Shown here: piece after piece, positions 1 to 9,495 of the stretch
Layout: each line of letters starts with the position of its first letter
How positions within the stretch are numbered: the first letter of the stretch is position 1
Source: Desulfovibrionaceae bacterium
GTDB taxonomy: Bacteria; Desulfobacterota; Desulfovibrionia; Desulfovibrionales; Desulfovibrionaceae
Direction of reading: 5' to 3'
Assembly (NCBI GenBank): GCA_028689675.1
Contig: JAQVCS010000003.1
Span: forward strand, 1 to 64,000
Length of the DNA: 64,000 nucleotides
Translations under genes and position numbers: made by a program
The notes under the pieces: model-generated
Told to the model about the DNA's origin: nothing
Databases searched by the model: none
The model's input: the letters and a program-made list of their open reading frames with translations, nothing else

Positions 1-225
1 TTATGTTAAAGCAATGGCGTGGGATTGCAACGCGATATGCTAAAAATTCCGCCTCGTTTTTGGCGGCAGTGCATATCAGATGTATTTTTATTTGGGCGTC
101 AATCTCGTGACTACACTATCTAGGGCTAGTATTTTTACATTTCAATGCTGTTTGTTGCCTTTTTACCAAATGCAGAGTATGCATATAGGTTTCATGGGCT
201 TTTATCGTCGACAATGTGAGGTTTT
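1..225. other. AT-rich leader of the ATP-grasp operon
   Basis: No convincing gene is seen. The stretch is AT-rich like the operon that follows and probably holds its promoter, but no clear -35/-10 pair stands out. A GAGG Shine-Dalgarno at 218-221 sets the start of the small ORF at 226. Confidence 0.4.
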
Positions 226-435
226 ATGGTAAAACATATTTTGCTTCAAAAGGCATTTATTTTTGAGCCGGCTAAAGAAATACCTAAACCGGCTGACTGT
301 TCTTACAATAATGCAAATGGCTACTGGCAGATTGATAGTACGGGAGAGGTGATGATAACATCTCGCACTATTCTTGAAGGGCTTGTCTCGAAAAAAGCTG
401 ATATTGAAACAGGTGAAGATCAAAAAGGTGAATAA
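226..435 (+). CDS. Putative graspetide-type precursor peptide (69 aa)
   Basis: A short ORF with ATG at 226 and GAGG five bases upstream. It ends inside the start region of an ATP-grasp ligase, so the two are probably translationally coupled. The peptide has no signal sequence. It has a central YWQIDSTGEV stretch (residues 33-42) and a C-terminus rich in Lys, Thr, Asp and Glu (residues 56-69). This composition is what ATP-grasp ligases of the microviridin/graspetide class act on, forming side-chain esters or amides between Thr/Ser/Lys and Asp/Glu. The microviridin PFFARFL leader motif is absent, so the precursor role is inferred from position, size and composition. It could instead be an unrelated small protein. 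Confidence 0.5.
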   Translation: MVKHILLQKAFIFEPAKEIPKPADCSYNNANGYWQIDSTGEVMITSRTILEGLVSKKADIETGEDQKGE

Positions 436-1408
436 TGACTGTAATATTGACGTTGAATGTTTAATTATCTCTCACTCACTTGACTACTCAACAGATTTAA
501 TTTGCTTTGAGCTAAAAAAAAGAAATATAAGATATTTACGATTAAATCGTGATAAATTTTCTGGAATAAAGATATCAGTTAATCCTGCTGAATGTTCCAT
601 GCGTGTGGCACTTAACAGCAATTTGATTTATCATATTAACAATAGTAGCTTATCTTCCATATACTTTCGTGCACCAGTTTTTTTACGGGCGCATAAAAAT
701 TACTCACTAGAAGAGCAACTATACAGAAGCCAGTGGAGTTCTTTTATTAGGAATCTTGTTATTTTTGAAAATGCGTTATGGATCAATCATCCCGTATCTA
801 CTTATAAGGCAGAAAATAAGATATATCAATTAAAAAAAGCTAAAGATGTTGGATTAGATATACCGCAGACAATTGTTTCCAATCACATTCCTTGTTTTAA
901 AGAACTTAAATACGAAAAACTTGCCGTGAAGTCACTTGACACAGCACTTTTCTATGACAATATGCAAGAACTTTTTGTATATACCCAGTCTGTTTTACGT
1001 GATGAATTAACTGAAGAACAATTAAAAATTGCTCCAGTAATAATGCAGGAACTCCTTGAACATAAGATAGATATCCGTGTTACTGTAATTGGAAAAAATA
1101 TTTATCCTGTAAGAATATTTTCATGTAGTGTTGGAGTAATTGGTGATTGGCGCAGAGAAAAAAAAAACTTGAGCTATGAGCCATTTGAATTACCAGAAGA
1201 CATCAAGAAAAAAATATTACAACTCATGGAAGATTTAGGACTTGAATTTGGAGGAGTAGATTTCATTTATGCAAATGGAAAATATTATTTTGTCGAGGTC
1301 AATCCCACAGGTGAGTGGGGTTGGCTAACAAGAACTGCAAACATAGATATCGATAAAAAAATTGCAAATCTTCTTTGTTCTAATTTGCGAGGCGTACCAT
1401 CGTGCTAG
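428..1408 (+). CDS. ATP-grasp peptide ligase, MvdD/graspetide maturase-like
   Basis: A cytosolic ATP-grasp enzyme expected to activate Asp/Glu carboxylates of a ribosomal peptide and join them to Thr/Ser/Lys side chains. A GTG at 428, with GGTGAA upstream, gives 326 residues, close to the usual length; the open frame runs back to a TTG at 374 inside the preceding ORF. Visible landmarks are an N-terminal strand (LIISHS), the central IMQELLEHKIDIRVTVIG segment that usually carries ATP-binding residues, a GDWRR loop, and the C-terminal metal-binding region FGGVDFI...EVNPTGEWGW near residue 290. Family placement is from these motifs. Base composition is far richer in A+T than the chromosome to the right, indicating horizontal acquisition. 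The next gene starts on a GTG overlapping its stop. Confidence 0.75.
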   Translation: MNNDCNIDVECLIISHSLDYSTDLICFELKKRNIRYLRLNRDKFSGIKISVNPAECSMRVALNSNLIYHINNSSLSSIYFRAPVFLRAHKNYSLEEQLYRSQWSSFIRNLVIFENALWINHPVSTYKAENKIYQLKKAKDVGLDIPQTIVSNHIPCFKELKYEKLAVKSLDTALFYDNMQELFVYTQSVLRDELTEEQLKIAPVIMQELLEHKIDIRVTVIGKNIYPVRIFSCSVGVIGDWRREKKNLSYEPFELPEDIKKKILQLMEDLGLEFGGVDFIYANGKYYFVEVNPTGEWGWLTRTANIDIDKKIANLLCSNLRGVPSC

Positions 1409-2239
1409 CTGCTATAAAATTGAATATTATTCCATTCTTGGTTGCTCTGGATGCAAACAAGAAAATTCAAAATAATAGCAATAAAATTGAAAAGCAACAG
1501 ATAGGCAATCAAGAGGAAGTTCGTAGGGTTAAAATATCTGACCTAAAAAAAATATATAAAGATACAATTTTAGCAAAAAATATTCTCGAAGATAAAATTA
1601 AGCAAAATATTTCGGCAATTACAGTTGCCTCAACCCTGATTGTTGGCCTTCTAGCCATTCTTGGTGGAGGATACCCTCATTTGAAACAGGGATATATTGC
1701 GTGGGTGGTATACGTCATATCACTATTTACTATTTTATATATGATTACAGCTGGATATCTTTCCATATTAACACTTGCTGGAGAAAATACTGTTCATAAA
1801 ATATCAATAAAAAGATCTATCACAAATTGAAAAAAACTTAAAAATAAAATATTACAAAGCAAATATGCTTAATGCAAACTTGAATATAAAGAGAAATAAT
1901 TTGTTGTTTGCGTCATATATTTGTATGAGAAATTCGTTAATATGTTTGATTATTTTATTCGGAATAATTGCTTTTCCAAATTATTTTTCAAATACTAGTA
2001 GTAAAATTTCTAATATAAGATCAACTCAATTTTATTATTCACAAGATGCTATTTCTTTTTTGGAAAGAGAATCGTCGGTTCATAACTTTGAAGAAGCCCT
2101 TAAGCATATTAACCTTAAAAATGTAACACAGTCTCGACAGTCTCTTATTATAGAGTCGTTAAAATTTTTTGTCACAATTTCAAAAGTTGGTGAAGATATA
2201 TTAATTATAAAAATTGATAGCTATATAAATAATGAATAA
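1402..2239 (+). pseudogene. Four-helix membrane protein of the ATP-grasp operon, frameshifted
   Basis: A GTG at 1402 overlaps the ligase stop and opens 142 codons with two hydrophobic segments (about residues 73-92 and 104-122). Translation then stops at 1828. The next frame is open from 1811 and continues naturally (KDLSQIEKNLKIKYYKANM), carrying a further hydrophobic segment (SLICLIILFGIIAFPNYF) and a soluble tail to 2239. The switch lies at an A5 run (1809-1813); one more A would restore a single protein of about 279 residues. The rebuilt protein looks like a cytoplasm-facing helical protein with paired transmembrane hairpins. No known family is recognised. Its position suggests it serves the peptide system, for example in export or self-protection. 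Real mutation, slippage or sequencing error cannot be told apart. Confidence 0.6.
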
Positions 2240-2444
2240 TTTTATATTAAAATTATTCTATAAACAGAAATTAACTTTAAGTAATGCTGACAGCGTAATA
2301 AAATTATTAAAAATAAGTAGAACTCTTTGTTTTTTTGACGAATTTATTAGTGTAATAAACGCTAGATGTAATGATATGCATACTCATTCTTTCTTGATTA
2401 TCCTCGTGATGTCCATAATGCTTGTCTTACTGAATACTCGCTGA
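2232..2444 (+). pseudogene. ORF truncated by ISAs1 insertion
   Basis: An ATG at 2232 overlaps the end of the membrane protein gene, as in a coupled operon. The 70-residue reading frame has a hydrophobic C-terminal stretch (FLIILVMSIMLVLL) and ends at 2444, exactly where the sequence turns into the insertion element. Codon use is AT-rich like the genes before it. It is probably the front part of a longer fourth gene that the insertion cut off. The family is not recognisable. Confidence 0.4.
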
Positions 2445-3640
2445 GATGTACACAGCCCTGTGTATCCAGCGCAGGGCGAACGCATCTAAATGCCCGTGAG
2501 TAATGTTCTGGCAAAAGCGTGTCCCAGCATGGCGCGTAGTCTGGCTTGCCGGTTGGATTGTTTTTTATTGGGTTTGTTTAATTTTACAAAATTATAGGCT
2601 ATGCGGCGAAGGCTGGCAAAATTGGCAGGGGCGTGGTCTTTTCTGATGCGGCAATCATCTTCACGAAAAACCACATCCAGCACCCAGTGAGTGAATTTTC
2701 AATAGCCCAGTGCTGGCGGACTGCACTGAATAACACCTTGGCATCATTTGATAAACTACTGATAAAATATCGATTGGAAGTTTCCTGTGCGCGGCTGTTG
2801 CTCTCGCGTGTGGCCGTGATGCGAGCCACGGTTTTCACCCCCTTCCATTCCTTGAGTGCGGGTAGCCCAAGCCCGCTCACGTCCACGGCAAGGCATGAAC
2901 GATTTTCAATGCGCCCATGTCCCTTATCGTGCTGCTGAAATGTCGTACAGTTCTGCGTACCTTTATTCTTGTCAACCTCCTGGAATAACTGTTCAACTTC
3001 TCGTTTCAGGCTGGGCTGGTTATCCTTTAGGTTCAACACAAAATCAGCTTTGTTTTTCGTGACAATTTGCTCGGCAATGGATTTCTGGCAGCCGATGGCG
3101 TCTATGGTGATGATGGCATTTTTTACATCAATTTTCTTGAGCAATTCGGGTATTTGTGTGATTTCACTGTCTTTTGACGTGCCAAAGCATTGCCCGAGAA
3201 TCGTTGCATTTTCAGAGACATACGCGGTAATACTATGCAGAGCTGAACGATGGGCGGCTGTGTCAAAAGAGCGGCGCAGCGTTTTGCCATCAATGGCGAC
3301 GACTTTTCCTGCTAGAGATTCTTGCAGGCTCGCCCCCCAGACGGCGAGTGCCGTATTCAGCTCTGAAGGGGCCAGCCGTGAAAAAACACGCTGAAAAGTG
3401 TCATGGGACGGTATCCCATTTTTTAAATCAAGAAATTCAGTGAGTTCCTCAAAACGCTCAGTTGCTATCACTTCAATATCACACCAACCCTCCGCACCGC
3501 AGAGAAGTGCGTATACAGCGATGACCACCATATCGGAGAGCTGATGCTTTTTGGTTCGGTCAACTCTGGGATCGGTGACACAGGCGACCGCATCGTGCAG
3601 GGCAATAAAATAAGACATGCTACCTCACATGTATCTATAT
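2443..3640 (-). mobile_element. ISAs1-family insertion sequence, decayed
   Basis: The element is defined by its transposase (2486-3618, minus strand) and by the abrupt composition change at 2443. The first bases at the left (CTGAGATGTACACAGCCCTG, 2441-2460) look like an IS terminus, but no matching inverted copy was found between 3619 and 3740, so the right boundary is approximate. It interrupts the AT-rich ATP-grasp operon. Confidence 0.6.
2486..3618 (-). pseudogene. ISAs1-family DDE transposase, single frameshift
   Basis: The protein begins MSYFIALHDAV and shows ISAs1/H-repeat features: DPRVDRTKKHQL near the N-terminus, a VVAIDGKTLRRS segment, IITIDAIGCQ, and RYFISSL followed by AVRQHWAIENSL near the C-terminus. 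After ENSL the frame breaks. Moving one base at about 2684-2687 restores the expected continuation WVLDVVFREDD...RRIAYNFVKLNK down to 2486. One lost C in the codon after CTC explains the break. The gene is otherwise close to full length (about 376 residues expected), so it was probably active recently. Confidence 0.8.
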
Positions 3641-3743
3641 TAAATATATAAACATTTTTTAATATCTGTTCTCAAAACATATGTCTGTCGGCATAAAAAT
3701 ATTTTAGAATAGTCGCCTTAAATTTTTATGGTGTAAAGAAAAT

Positions 3744-5654
3744 TTAGATGCGTATTGCCCTGGTATCCAGCGGGGGGAGTGCCTCCACTGTGTTGCATTC
3801 AAAGAGCTCCTTTCTCTTCGGTTCCCACTCGCTCACATAGCCCGGCTCGTCTTGCATACGCTTCAGCTCGCGCATGACGGCACTATAGTTTTCCCGCACC
3901 AAGGACAGTTCCCCCTGTTGCGGGAATGCTTGCCCCAAAGCGGCCTTGACCGTATCCATTTCAGCCATTTCTTGGCGTACACTGGTCTGATAGGTTTGGA
4001 AGGCTTGCTCAAGACCTTTTTCGAGAAAATTGTCAAGCCGCTGAAACATACCAGCCAGGCTGAATTTTTCATCAAAGCCATACACAAGATTATCGGGCTG
4101 AAAGTTCTGTTCCCCCGTGCCGTTGAGGGCCAGCCGAAAGCCGTCACCGCCCTGAGCTCGTGATGTGCGCAGCATGGAAACCTCAAAGCCTCGGTATGTA
4201 CCCAAGAGGGGCCTTGCTCGCGAGTCCCGTGTAATATCTTTTACACCATCGCGCAGAATATTTTGAATTTGTGCACCATTCTTTTCAGTCAGCACCTTGC
4301 CGTCGTTCAGCCATTCCAAACGAATGCGCGTTTTGCCTTTTTCGGTAACAGTTCGGGTATTCCCATCCCGCAGTGAACAATTGGCCGTATAAACAGCCTG
4401 AGCTTTGGCCAGGCGACCTTCGGCAGCACCAAGCCACTTCAGCCTATCCCGCAGCCGGTGTTGCGACCGTTGATGCTGTGAATGCAGGGCTTCCAGCTTA
4501 CGCAAGTCGCTGGCCAGCTTCACCTGCATAAGAATGAGCGGATTGCCAGAGGCAGCAGCCTTCATATCTGCCGCATTGGCGGCTTCGGACTGCACATCGT
4601 CAATAACGCGCTGGAGTAAATCCCCCTTGCGGAATTGTTCGATGGCCGCCGCCTTGTATTCGATGGTCTGCCACATACGGGCATCGTAGGTTTGTTTTGT
4701 GGCGTAATAATAGACACCTACGGAAAATTTATCGGGGTCACGCTCATAGAGCATATTCCCCTGACGGATGATGCGCCCATTACGTTGCTCCAGATCACTT
4801 GGTCTCCACGGAGCATCCAGATGATGCGCGGCCACCAGACGCTTTTGCACATTCATGCCCGCGCCCATCTTGGCCGTGGAACCAAGCAGGATGCGCACAC
4901 GGCCTGCCTGCATATCCGAAAAGAGTTTGCCCTTGCGTATGTCCGTATTAGCGTCATGAATGAAGGCAATTTCATCGGCGGGAATGCCGCGTTCCATGAG
5001 TTTTTGGCGTATGTCGTCATACACAGAAAAACGGGAGCCAGCAGCCACGCAGGCATCCATATCCACTGACGCGGCCTGGTCATCGTCATTGGCCTCTACG
5101 GCGTCTGCGGTGCCTCCTTCCTCGTAACCAGCGGCGGGGGCTGGGTCTTCTTGTGCTGCGTCTGCGTTTGGAAAGAAATTTTCCTCCGCAAACTCCAGCC
5201 CCGGCGCAGGCTGTGACGCAATAGCTCCGCCCTTGGGTGTGGATAAATCACAGAATACGAGCTGCGTTCCTCTGTCTGCCGCTGTGTTCTGCCAAATCTG
5301 AAAGATGCGTTCCACCGCCGCATTGCTTTTGGAACCGTCATAGTCGCCGGACTCTGGGGCTATGAGACGATAGTCAAGGCCAGCCTTGCGGGCATCATTG
5401 GTAATTTTCAGCGGGTTATCAATGCGCGGGTCTTTGGGCAAATGTTCCATGCGCTTGATGATTTCTTCCATGTAGGCAGTCTGACCATCCGACCGTTCCA
5501 CCACATGATTGAAGGGCTTGCCGCCGTCCACGGGCGGGGTAAGCGGGCGCATACCTGCCTTTGCCGCCTGCTCGTCCAAATCGTTCTTCGTCACTACATC
5601 TGCAAAGGAGCGGTACAAGGCTACTGTTTGAAGGAGTAAGCATACATAATACAT
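3744..5654 (-). pseudogene. SNF2-type helicase/methylase fragment of a conjugative element (C-terminal part)
   Basis: This is the C-terminal third of the very large DNA methylase/SNF2-helicase proteins carried by integrative conjugative elements, which normally reach about 2,000 residues; here 636 remain. The superfamily 2 C-terminal helicase lobe is clear: QLVFCDLSTPKG, GRVRILLGSTAKMGAGMN, and motif VI DAPWRPSDLEQRNGRIIRQG. The coiled accessory region follows. The N-terminal methylase and the first ATPase lobe with Walker A are missing, so it cannot be an active helicase. An ATG at 5654 has a GGAGG upstream, but the first dozen residues look foreign. The break lies next to the toxin-antitoxin pair, suggesting that segment was inserted at or brought in with the deletion. 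Confidence 0.75.
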
Positions 5655-5712
5655 GGGAACCTCCAGCCATATGGTACGGGAAAGCAAATATACTAAATTA
5701 GGAATATTTGTG

Positions 5713-5741
5713 TTGACAGTATAGCAAAATTTGCTATTTTT
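5713..5741 (+). promoter_or_regulatory. Toxin-antitoxin promoter with a palindrome between -35 and -10
   Basis: TTGACA at 5713-5718 and TATTTT at 5735-5740 are 16 bases apart. The spacer is a near-perfect palindrome, ATAGCAAA-A-TTTGCTAT (5721-5737). This is the expected place and form of an operator for the XRE-type antitoxin encoded by the second gene, giving autorepression. Binding by that protein is inference. Confidence 0.65.
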
Positions 5742-5746
5742 TAGGT

Positions 5747-6064
5747 ATGGAAACACTACACGATGACATACTCTGGACAGTGAATTTTTCCAGTGCGGCG
5801 GCAAAGCAAGTGCGTAAACTTCCAGCAGAAATGCAGGCTCGTATGTTGGCTTTGACGTTTGATTTGGAGCACAAAGGCCCAGAACAGACGAGTTGGCGGA
5901 ATTATGGTCTGATAGTGGGCGGCAAGGATGTACACCATTGCCATCTGAATAATGGCCACCCGCGCTATGTTGTTGTGTGGAAAGTATTGGATCGGGAAGT
6001 ACGAATCACAGAAATACGCTATGTCGGCCCTCACGGCAGTGTGAACTATAGCCGATTTAAATAG
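5747..6064 (+). CDS. higB: HigB/RelE-superfamily toxin (Gp49-like)
   Basis: A 105-residue basic protein of the phage-derived Gp49-like/HigB group, expected to be a ribosome-dependent mRNA interferase. Typical segments are WTVNFSSAAAKQVRKLP at the N-terminus, LEHKGPEQTSWRNYG in the middle, and YVVVWKVLDREVRITEIRYVG near the end. The ATG follows the promoter/operator by only a few bases, so the leader is very short and the Shine-Dalgarno is weak (TTAGG). It is followed 10 bases later by its antitoxin in the toxin-first order typical of HigBA. The pair sits between two broken pieces of the conjugative element and may explain why the remnant has persisted. Confidence 0.75.
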   Translation: METLHDDILWTVNFSSAAAKQVRKLPAEMQARMLALTFDLEHKGPEQTSWRNYGLIVGGKDVHHCHLNNGHPRYVVVWKVLDREVRITEIRYVGPHGSVNYSRFK

Positions 6065-6074
6065 GAGGCCCATC

Positions 6075-6452
6075 ATGAACGCAGAAGTGAGAGTATCCCC
6101 CCGCAGCCAGGGGTTTACAGAAATCAATCTTTCTATCCCCTCAAATAAAGCCGACGCTGTGCTTGAAGCTCTACGAGGTATGCTTCCTTTGGCGGGGCTA
6201 AAAGTGCACAGGGTAAACGACGATGGTGAAAAAATATTCAGCACTAAGGAAGTCTTCCCTGATGCCAACCCCGCAATGGTCTTGCGTGGTTTCCGCGGTA
6301 AGATGGAATGGACGCAGCAAGAATTAGCGGACAAGCTCGGAACCACCCAAAATTGTATTTCTGACATGGAAAGCGGAAAGCGTTCCATATCCAAGGCAAT
6401 GGCCGTGCGGTTGGGGGAAATTTTTAACATCGCGTATAAAGTGTTTTTGTAA
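6075..6452 (+). CDS. higA: HigA-like antitoxin, XRE helix-turn-helix
   Basis: A 125-residue protein with a strong GGAGG Shine-Dalgarno ahead of ATG 6075. The C-terminal half is a Cro/CI-type helix-turn-helix (MEWTQQELADKLGTTQNCIS then DMESGKRSISKAMAVRLGEI). The N-terminal half (residues 1-60) is a separate domain that probably wraps the toxin. The protein should neutralise the HigB-like toxin and repress the operon through the palindrome at 5721-5737. It is intact and ends three bases before the convergent coupling-protein gene. Confidence 0.78.
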   Translation: MNAEVRVSPRSQGFTEINLSIPSNKADAVLEALRGMLPLAGLKVHRVNDDGEKIFSTKEVFPDANPAMVLRGFRGKMEWTQQELADKLGTTQNCISDMESGKRSISKAMAVRLGEIFNIAYKVFL

Positions 6453-6455
6453 GCA

Positions 6456-8234
6456 TCAGGCCGCCGCGTCATAATCTGCCTCCTGCCCCAGCTGAATGAA
6501 CTGCGGCACACGAAGTTGCGCCCGCTTGAGCGAAGGATTGGCATAGAACATATCGCCACGGATAACTTGCCCAGAAAAAATGAAGTGGGCCTCACCTTCG
6601 ATTTGCTCCTGAAGATCGCGTAAATCTACGCGGTCTTCTTTTTCTATGGTGGTATTCAAGGTATCGGCGTAGGTGGAGCCAGACTTGTCATTGACCGAAA
6701 AACCGGAGCTGCGCACCACCGTGCCTTGCCCAGCCTGCCCGCGTATCAGCTCCCATGTTTTTTCCGCATCCTGCATTTTCATGAAAATTTTAATGCTGGT
6801 GTTGGCCACCATTTGCTGTGCCCCCTTTTTGTCGGCCTCCAGAATGCCCGCATAATCCTGACTGGCCACAATAGCCGCTATGCCCAGCCCTCGGCCTTGG
6901 GTCAGCACCACCTCAAAACCCGGCGTTACAATGGCCGCATACTCATCCACAATGCACAGATAGGGGCCGATGCCGATGGCATCTGTGGGCAGGGATTCCA
7001 GCACGTCTGCAACGTCACCTTCAATCTGTGCGCCAAGGCCCACAGCGCAGGCATTGCGAATGGCTGACAGGCTGATTTTGCCAAGGCTTGCCAGCTCCGC
7101 CGGAGATTTTTCCAGCGATGGCAGAAGCACCAAAAGAATACGCCGCTGCATGATGGCGTCCGCAAAGTCCACTTCACCATCTTCTGCGCCGTAAATATGG
7201 CTGTAGGTATCTGTCAGACTTGATAATGCCTTGCCGAAATACGATTGAGCATAGCCGAATTGTTCCGCAAATGACGGCGGCTGCTCATTCAGCTCACGCC
7301 CCGCAATCCAGCCGGCCGTGCCCAGTGCTGCCTTGATGGATGCTCTTGATTCCGCGTCCATGTCTGGATGCAGAGCTAATTCCACACATTTTTCCAAAGC
7401 TAAGGCGTCACGAATCACAGAGGTGGAAAGTTTGAGAATGCCCTTGTCGCGTAAATCCATCAGCGCGTACATGACGCCAGCAATGAGTGCCTGCGCCTTA
7501 TCGGCAAAGATGGCATTGGCTCCATCTGATGCGGACATAAGCGATACGAGTAATTGCGTGAGTCCTTCTGCGCTGCCGAAGGTGAAGGGATTGTTGGTAT
7601 TGGAAAGACGGCGCGGTGACTTACCCTTGGGTTTGCCGGTCGTGCCATAATTGAGCACACGAAAATCATCGTCACGGCCTAAAAAGCGGGCCATTTGCCA
7701 CATCTGCATGGACAGCTTGGGGGAGGATTTGGGGTCAATATAAAACAGGCCGCTGCCAGTAGCCAAAGCATTGTAGGAAAGCGACACCAGCGTTTCCGTT
7801 TTGCCGGAGCCGGTGGTTCCGAAAAGCAATGTGTGGGTCAGCACGTCCTTGGCTTTGAGCCAAAGCTCCTTGCCATCCTGCAAGCGGTTGCCGAGAAAGA
7901 ATATACCTTCGGGCTTGGCAAAGCCCCGCCGACCAGGCAAAGGATCGCCTTTATCCGTACCGGACAGGCCCAGAGGCATACGAAAAGGAAGACGCTCATT
8001 TCTCACACAAAGGCAGCGCAGCAGAAAGAAGAACAGCCCAAGCCCGAAGAACGGCGTGGCCGCCACAGGAAAGGCAAACAGACACACCCCCGCCCCGAAC
8101 ACGCAGCACGTCTGCACTGTGCCGTTTTTGAGCGCGTCCAGCAGTTGATGCACAGGAGAGCGCACATCCCGCAGCAGAGCCTTACGCTCTTGGGCTTCTC
8201 TATCTTCCAGACCACGAATTTTTCTTTCTGTCAT
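6456..8234 (-). CDS. Type IV coupling protein, TrbC/DotL (IcmO)-like
   Basis: A conjugative ATPase of the VirD4/TraG superfamily that would feed the relaxase-DNA complex to the transfer channel. ATG 8234 has GAGG upstream and follows the TrbA/DotM stop closely. Two hydrophobic helices lie near residues 30-75. Walker A is LFGTTGSGKTETL (near residue 145) and Walker B is YLCIVDEYAAIV (near residue 430); the LTQGRGLGIAAIVASQD segment is also typical. TETL after the P-loop and the neighbouring DotM-like gene place it with I-type (IncI/Dot-Icm) systems. At 592 residues it is shorter than Legionella DotL. The frame is intact, unlike most of its neighbours. Confidence 0.8.
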   Translation of the reverse strand: MTERKIRGLEDREAQERKALLRDVRSPVHQLLDALKNGTVQTCCVFGAGVCLFAFPVAATPFFGLGLFFFLLRCLCVRNERLPFRMPLGLSGTDKGDPLPGRRGFAKPEGIFFLGNRLQDGKELWLKAKDVLTHTLLFGTTGSGKTETLVSLSYNALATGSGLFYIDPKSSPKLSMQMWQMARFLGRDDDFRVLNYGTTGKPKGKSPRRLSNTNNPFTFGSAEGLTQLLVSLMSASDGANAIFADKAQALIAGVMYALMDLRDKGILKLSTSVIRDALALEKCVELALHPDMDAESRASIKAALGTAGWIAGRELNEQPPSFAEQFGYAQSYFGKALSSLTDTYSHIYGAEDGEVDFADAIMQRRILLVLLPSLEKSPAELASLGKISLSAIRNACAVGLGAQIEGDVADVLESLPTDAIGIGPYLCIVDEYAAIVTPGFEVVLTQGRGLGIAAIVASQDYAGILEADKKGAQQMVANTSIKIFMKMQDAEKTWELIRGQAGQGTVVRSSGFSVNDKSGSTYADTLNTTIEKEDRVDLRDLQEQIEGEAHFIFSGQVIRGDMFYANPSLKRAQLRVPQFIQLGQEADYDAAA

Positions 8235-8242
8235 GGCGTACC

Positions 8243-9495
8243 TCAATATTCATTCTGTAAATCCAAATCGTTATTGGCGTCATATTCGCTATTCTCTTCT
8301 GCCGCCGCGAAGACCACATCCTTATCTAAATGAAGCCCTGTCGGTTCAAAGAGTTTGGGCATTGCCGTGAGCCAGCCTTGGGCGGCCAGGGTATCCTTGA
8401 GTCGCTGCACGGCATGAGCAGTACGGGCTTCGGGCAGTGACGCGCCAGCCTTTTCTTCCGCTGCATAGTGCGCCCAAGCGGCAAAACCCTCAGCCCAAGC
8501 TGCCCTGCCGCCACATTGGTTGAGCGCGTACCACAGCGAACGATCCAGAGGCCGCAACCATAGGAATTGCGAAGAAGCCAGGACGCCTTTTTTGCGTGCC
8601 AGCGTGAGTAAGGCCATGAAGAGAGGAAGCTCAAAGGCCGCATGACGTTTGAGAAATGGCTCGTCCAATACATGCTTATGGGCATTCCACAGGCGTACCA
8701 CTTGTTCTTGAAAGGCATCGTTTTTCAGCACAGGGCAACACGGAGCTTGTTTTTCATGTTCCACATAGGAGGCAGACATCGTGTCCAGCAGATTCATACA
8801 GTCGTGCTTATCGCCCTCAGCATAGGCCAGAAAGGCACTGGCCAAGGTTTGCGCTCCAGACTCATGTTTTCAAAACCGCTGAACGGCCTACCGAGCTGCT
8901 CTTGTAGCACCGTGGCGGTTTTTTCTTCGTCCACATAGGCATGGCCATAGGCCGGAAGATCAGCATGAGGTAGTCCGCGCCGCAGAGCTTGTTCCGCAGT
9001 GAAGGCTTGTCCGTCCTTGTCCAGCAGCAGGCCATGTTCCAAGGCAAACTGCACCGGAGTGCGGGCAATGCGCCAAGGGCCGTTATCGTATGATTCTCGT
9101 GAAAGAAGGTACTTACCGCGTCCTACAATAGGACGCAGGCAGGCGAAGGATTCCGCATTGTGCGCAAGCAGACTATCCATATTCAGGCGTCTGATAAGAC
9201 CAGCCGTCCGCCCCACGAATATGGCCGCCACCCCCAGTGCCGCCAGCACCACAACATATGGCCAGCGTATCCACTTGCCGCTGTAGCGCAGCACGTTCAT
9301 CGTCTGATCCCAAGAGAGCGCGGCGGGGTCAGCCTGTGCCATCAAGCCCAAGGCTTGCTGGGCTTCATCAGAGAATGCTGTGAATGCTGAAATCTGCGCC
9401 TTTGCCAGTGCCAGCAAAGAACCGTTAATGTACCCAGCTCTGGAGGCATACCACGCAGGCAGCACAAACAGCACGGCAATCATGAGGCAAATCAT
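8243..9495 (-). pseudogene. TrbA/DotM (IcmP)-like transfer protein, frameshifted
   Basis: Two overlapping frames make one protein. The upstream part (9495 to about 8850) has N-terminal transmembrane segments and a conserved block LLAHNAESFACLRPIVGRGK...GPWRIARTPVQFALEHG. The downstream part (from about 8845) begins LASAFLAYAEGDKHDCMNLL, the natural continuation of ENMSLER. A one-base change at about 8846-8855 splits them. DotM partners DotL in the type IV coupling complex of Dot/Icm and IncI systems, matching the gene next door. The N-terminus may also be truncated: the DotM frame is open upstream as QRKNAFFIMICLMI but has no start codon there, which points to a deletion joining it to the small gene upstream. 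Confidence 0.72.

Noticed and set aside
3619..3740. Right inverted repeat of the ISAs1 element
   Set aside because: No sequence matching the inverted left terminus could be found, so the right boundary is left approximate.
5756..6595. Minus-strand ORF of 279 codons across the toxin-antitoxin genes
   Set aside because: It covers two recognised plus-strand genes with their promoter and runs into the coupling-protein gene; composition is unnatural.
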